Assembly (NCBI GenBank): GCA_019347795.1 | Contig: JAHWKS010000269.1 | Span: 1-7,150 of the forward strand | Direction of reading: 5' to 3' | Origin: Planctomycetota bacterium | Lineage (GTDB): Bacteria > Planctomycetota > Planctomycetia > Pirellulales > Pirellulaceae | DNA: 7,150 bases | Shown here: in pieces, positions 6,882 to 7,150 of the stretch | Numbering within the stretch: the first letter of the stretch is position 1 | How the letters are laid out: each line of letters opens with the position of its first letter | Program-made: the position numbers and the translations under genes | Notes under the pieces: generated by a model | The model's database searches: none | What the model saw: the letters and a program-made list of their open reading frames with translations, nothing else | What the model was told of the DNA's origin: nothing

Positions 6882-6926
6882 CGACTGATCATGCTCCTTA
6901 ATTAGCGATGCCAGGAGCTCCATTAA
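6846..6926 (-). CDS. Possible C-terminal fragment of an unrecognised minus-strand gene
   Basis: Read on the minus strand, this stretch gives about 26 residues ending in MELLASLIKEHDQSQAPVA and then LNADVS before a stop at 6846-6848. The residues look like ordinary protein, with an amphipathic helix and mixed codon use. Further upstream on the same strand (beyond about 6930 on the + strand) the frame turns into low-complexity Ser/Thr/Arg text that is the antisense of the guanylyltransferase tail, so the gene, if real, is cut at that junction. It would be convergent with the hydroxylase gene. I do not recognise the family. Chance coding is quite possible. Confidence 0.2.
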   Translation of the reverse strand, partial: LMELLASLIKEHDQSQAPVALNADVS

Positions 6927-7122
6927 CCTGGACGACTCGACCGGCTGCATCGTGTGGTCGGACGACGGCGTCGTCGTCACCGTCGGCGTGCAGGATCTCG
7001 TCGTCGTGCACGCGAACGCGATCACGTTCGTCGCGCCGCGCGAGCGCGCGCCCGAGCTGAAGCAGCTGCTCGATCGGCTCCCCATCAAGCTGCGCGAGCC
7101 AGGTGGAGGTGAGACGGCGTGA
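6889..7122 (+). pseudogene. C-terminal remnant of mannose-1-phosphate guanylyltransferase (start and catalytic domain missing)
   Basis: The frame opens after TGA 6886-6888 and ends at TGA 7120-7122. From about 6928 it reads LDDSTGCIVWSDDGVVVTVG, then VQDLVVVHANAITFVAPRER and APELKQLLDRLP. This is the end of GDP-mannose pyrophosphorylase (ManC/AlgA type), where a GC.V...G...V.GV.DLVVV block closes the protein. The enzyme makes GDP-mannose from mannose-1-phosphate and GTP for polysaccharide synthesis. The family is about 350 residues or more; only about 65 are here, lacking the nucleotide-binding N-terminus and any proper start, so the fragment cannot be an active enzyme. About 57 of 63 codons from 6931 end in G or C, clearly more than in the other genes. 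The fragment is either a transferred or rearranged remnant, or the end of a different genome joined by misassembly. After 7122 only 28 bases remain; an ATG at 7133 stays open to the window end but has no clear ribosome site. Confidence 0.6.
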
Positions 7123-7150
7123 GCGGGTCAGGATGAGGGGAGTTCCGCGT

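Noticed and set aside
7133..7150. Possible start of another + strand gene at the ATG 7133
   Set aside because: Only six codons are visible and no ribosome binding site sits at a proper distance, so it cannot be supported.
1..7150. Search for CRISPR repeats, tRNA genes, insertion sequence ends or a toxin-antitoxin or phage-defence module
   Set aside because: No regularly spaced repeats, cloverleaf-like segments, transposase motifs or defence-type domains were found by eye on either strand.

Overview
The window most likely comes from a planctomycete or a close relative such as a verrucomicrobium or similar environmental lineage. The main evidence is an adjacent pair of genes: a secreted PSCyt1-PSCyt2-PSD1 protein (DUF1549/DUF1553) with two CxxCH motifs, and a Tat-exported DUF1501 protein. 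This pairing is expanded in Planctomycetes and related phyla. The DNA is moderately GC-rich and the genes use Shine-Dalgarno sites. This assignment rests on gene content, not on a phylogenetic marker.

Layout. Positions 1-219 hold the 3' end of a membrane transporter gene, probably of the alanine/glycine:cation symporter family. A 229-base intergenic region follows. Near its right end is a good sigma70-like promoter (-35 at 376, -10 at 399), directly followed by a 24-base imperfect palindrome (405-428) that looks like the operator of the next gene. From 449 to 6793 five genes run head to tail on the + strand with very small gaps: an ArsR/SmtB repressor (449-841), a cysteine desulfurase (838-1986, overlapping by ATGA), the di-CxxCH PSCyt/PSD1 protein (2035-4404), the DUF1501 protein (4439-5905) and a membrane di-iron sterol desaturase/fatty acid hydroxylase (5930-6793). 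The gaps after the overlap are 48, 34 and 24 bases, and I see no terminator in them.

How the genes may work together. The repressor probably controls itself and the desulfurase, and possibly all five genes. The desulfurase releases sulfur from cysteine as a persulfide in the cytoplasm. The PSCyt/DUF1501 pair acts outside the cytoplasmic membrane, with an unknown substrate. The hydroxylase acts in the membrane on a lipid. No metabolic link between these parts is visible in the sequence, and a shared transcript is an inference from spacing.

Right end. After 6793 come a cluster of short perfect palindromes, then a possible minus-strand gene tail, then (from about 6928) the C-terminal tail of a mannose-1-phosphate guanylyltransferase with no start and no N-terminal domain. 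The tail's codon use is much more GC-rich at third positions than its neighbours. The region around 6905-6930 looks like a junction, either a genuine rearrangement or an assembly chimera. I do not see a CRISPR array, tRNA, rRNA, insertion sequence or transposase.
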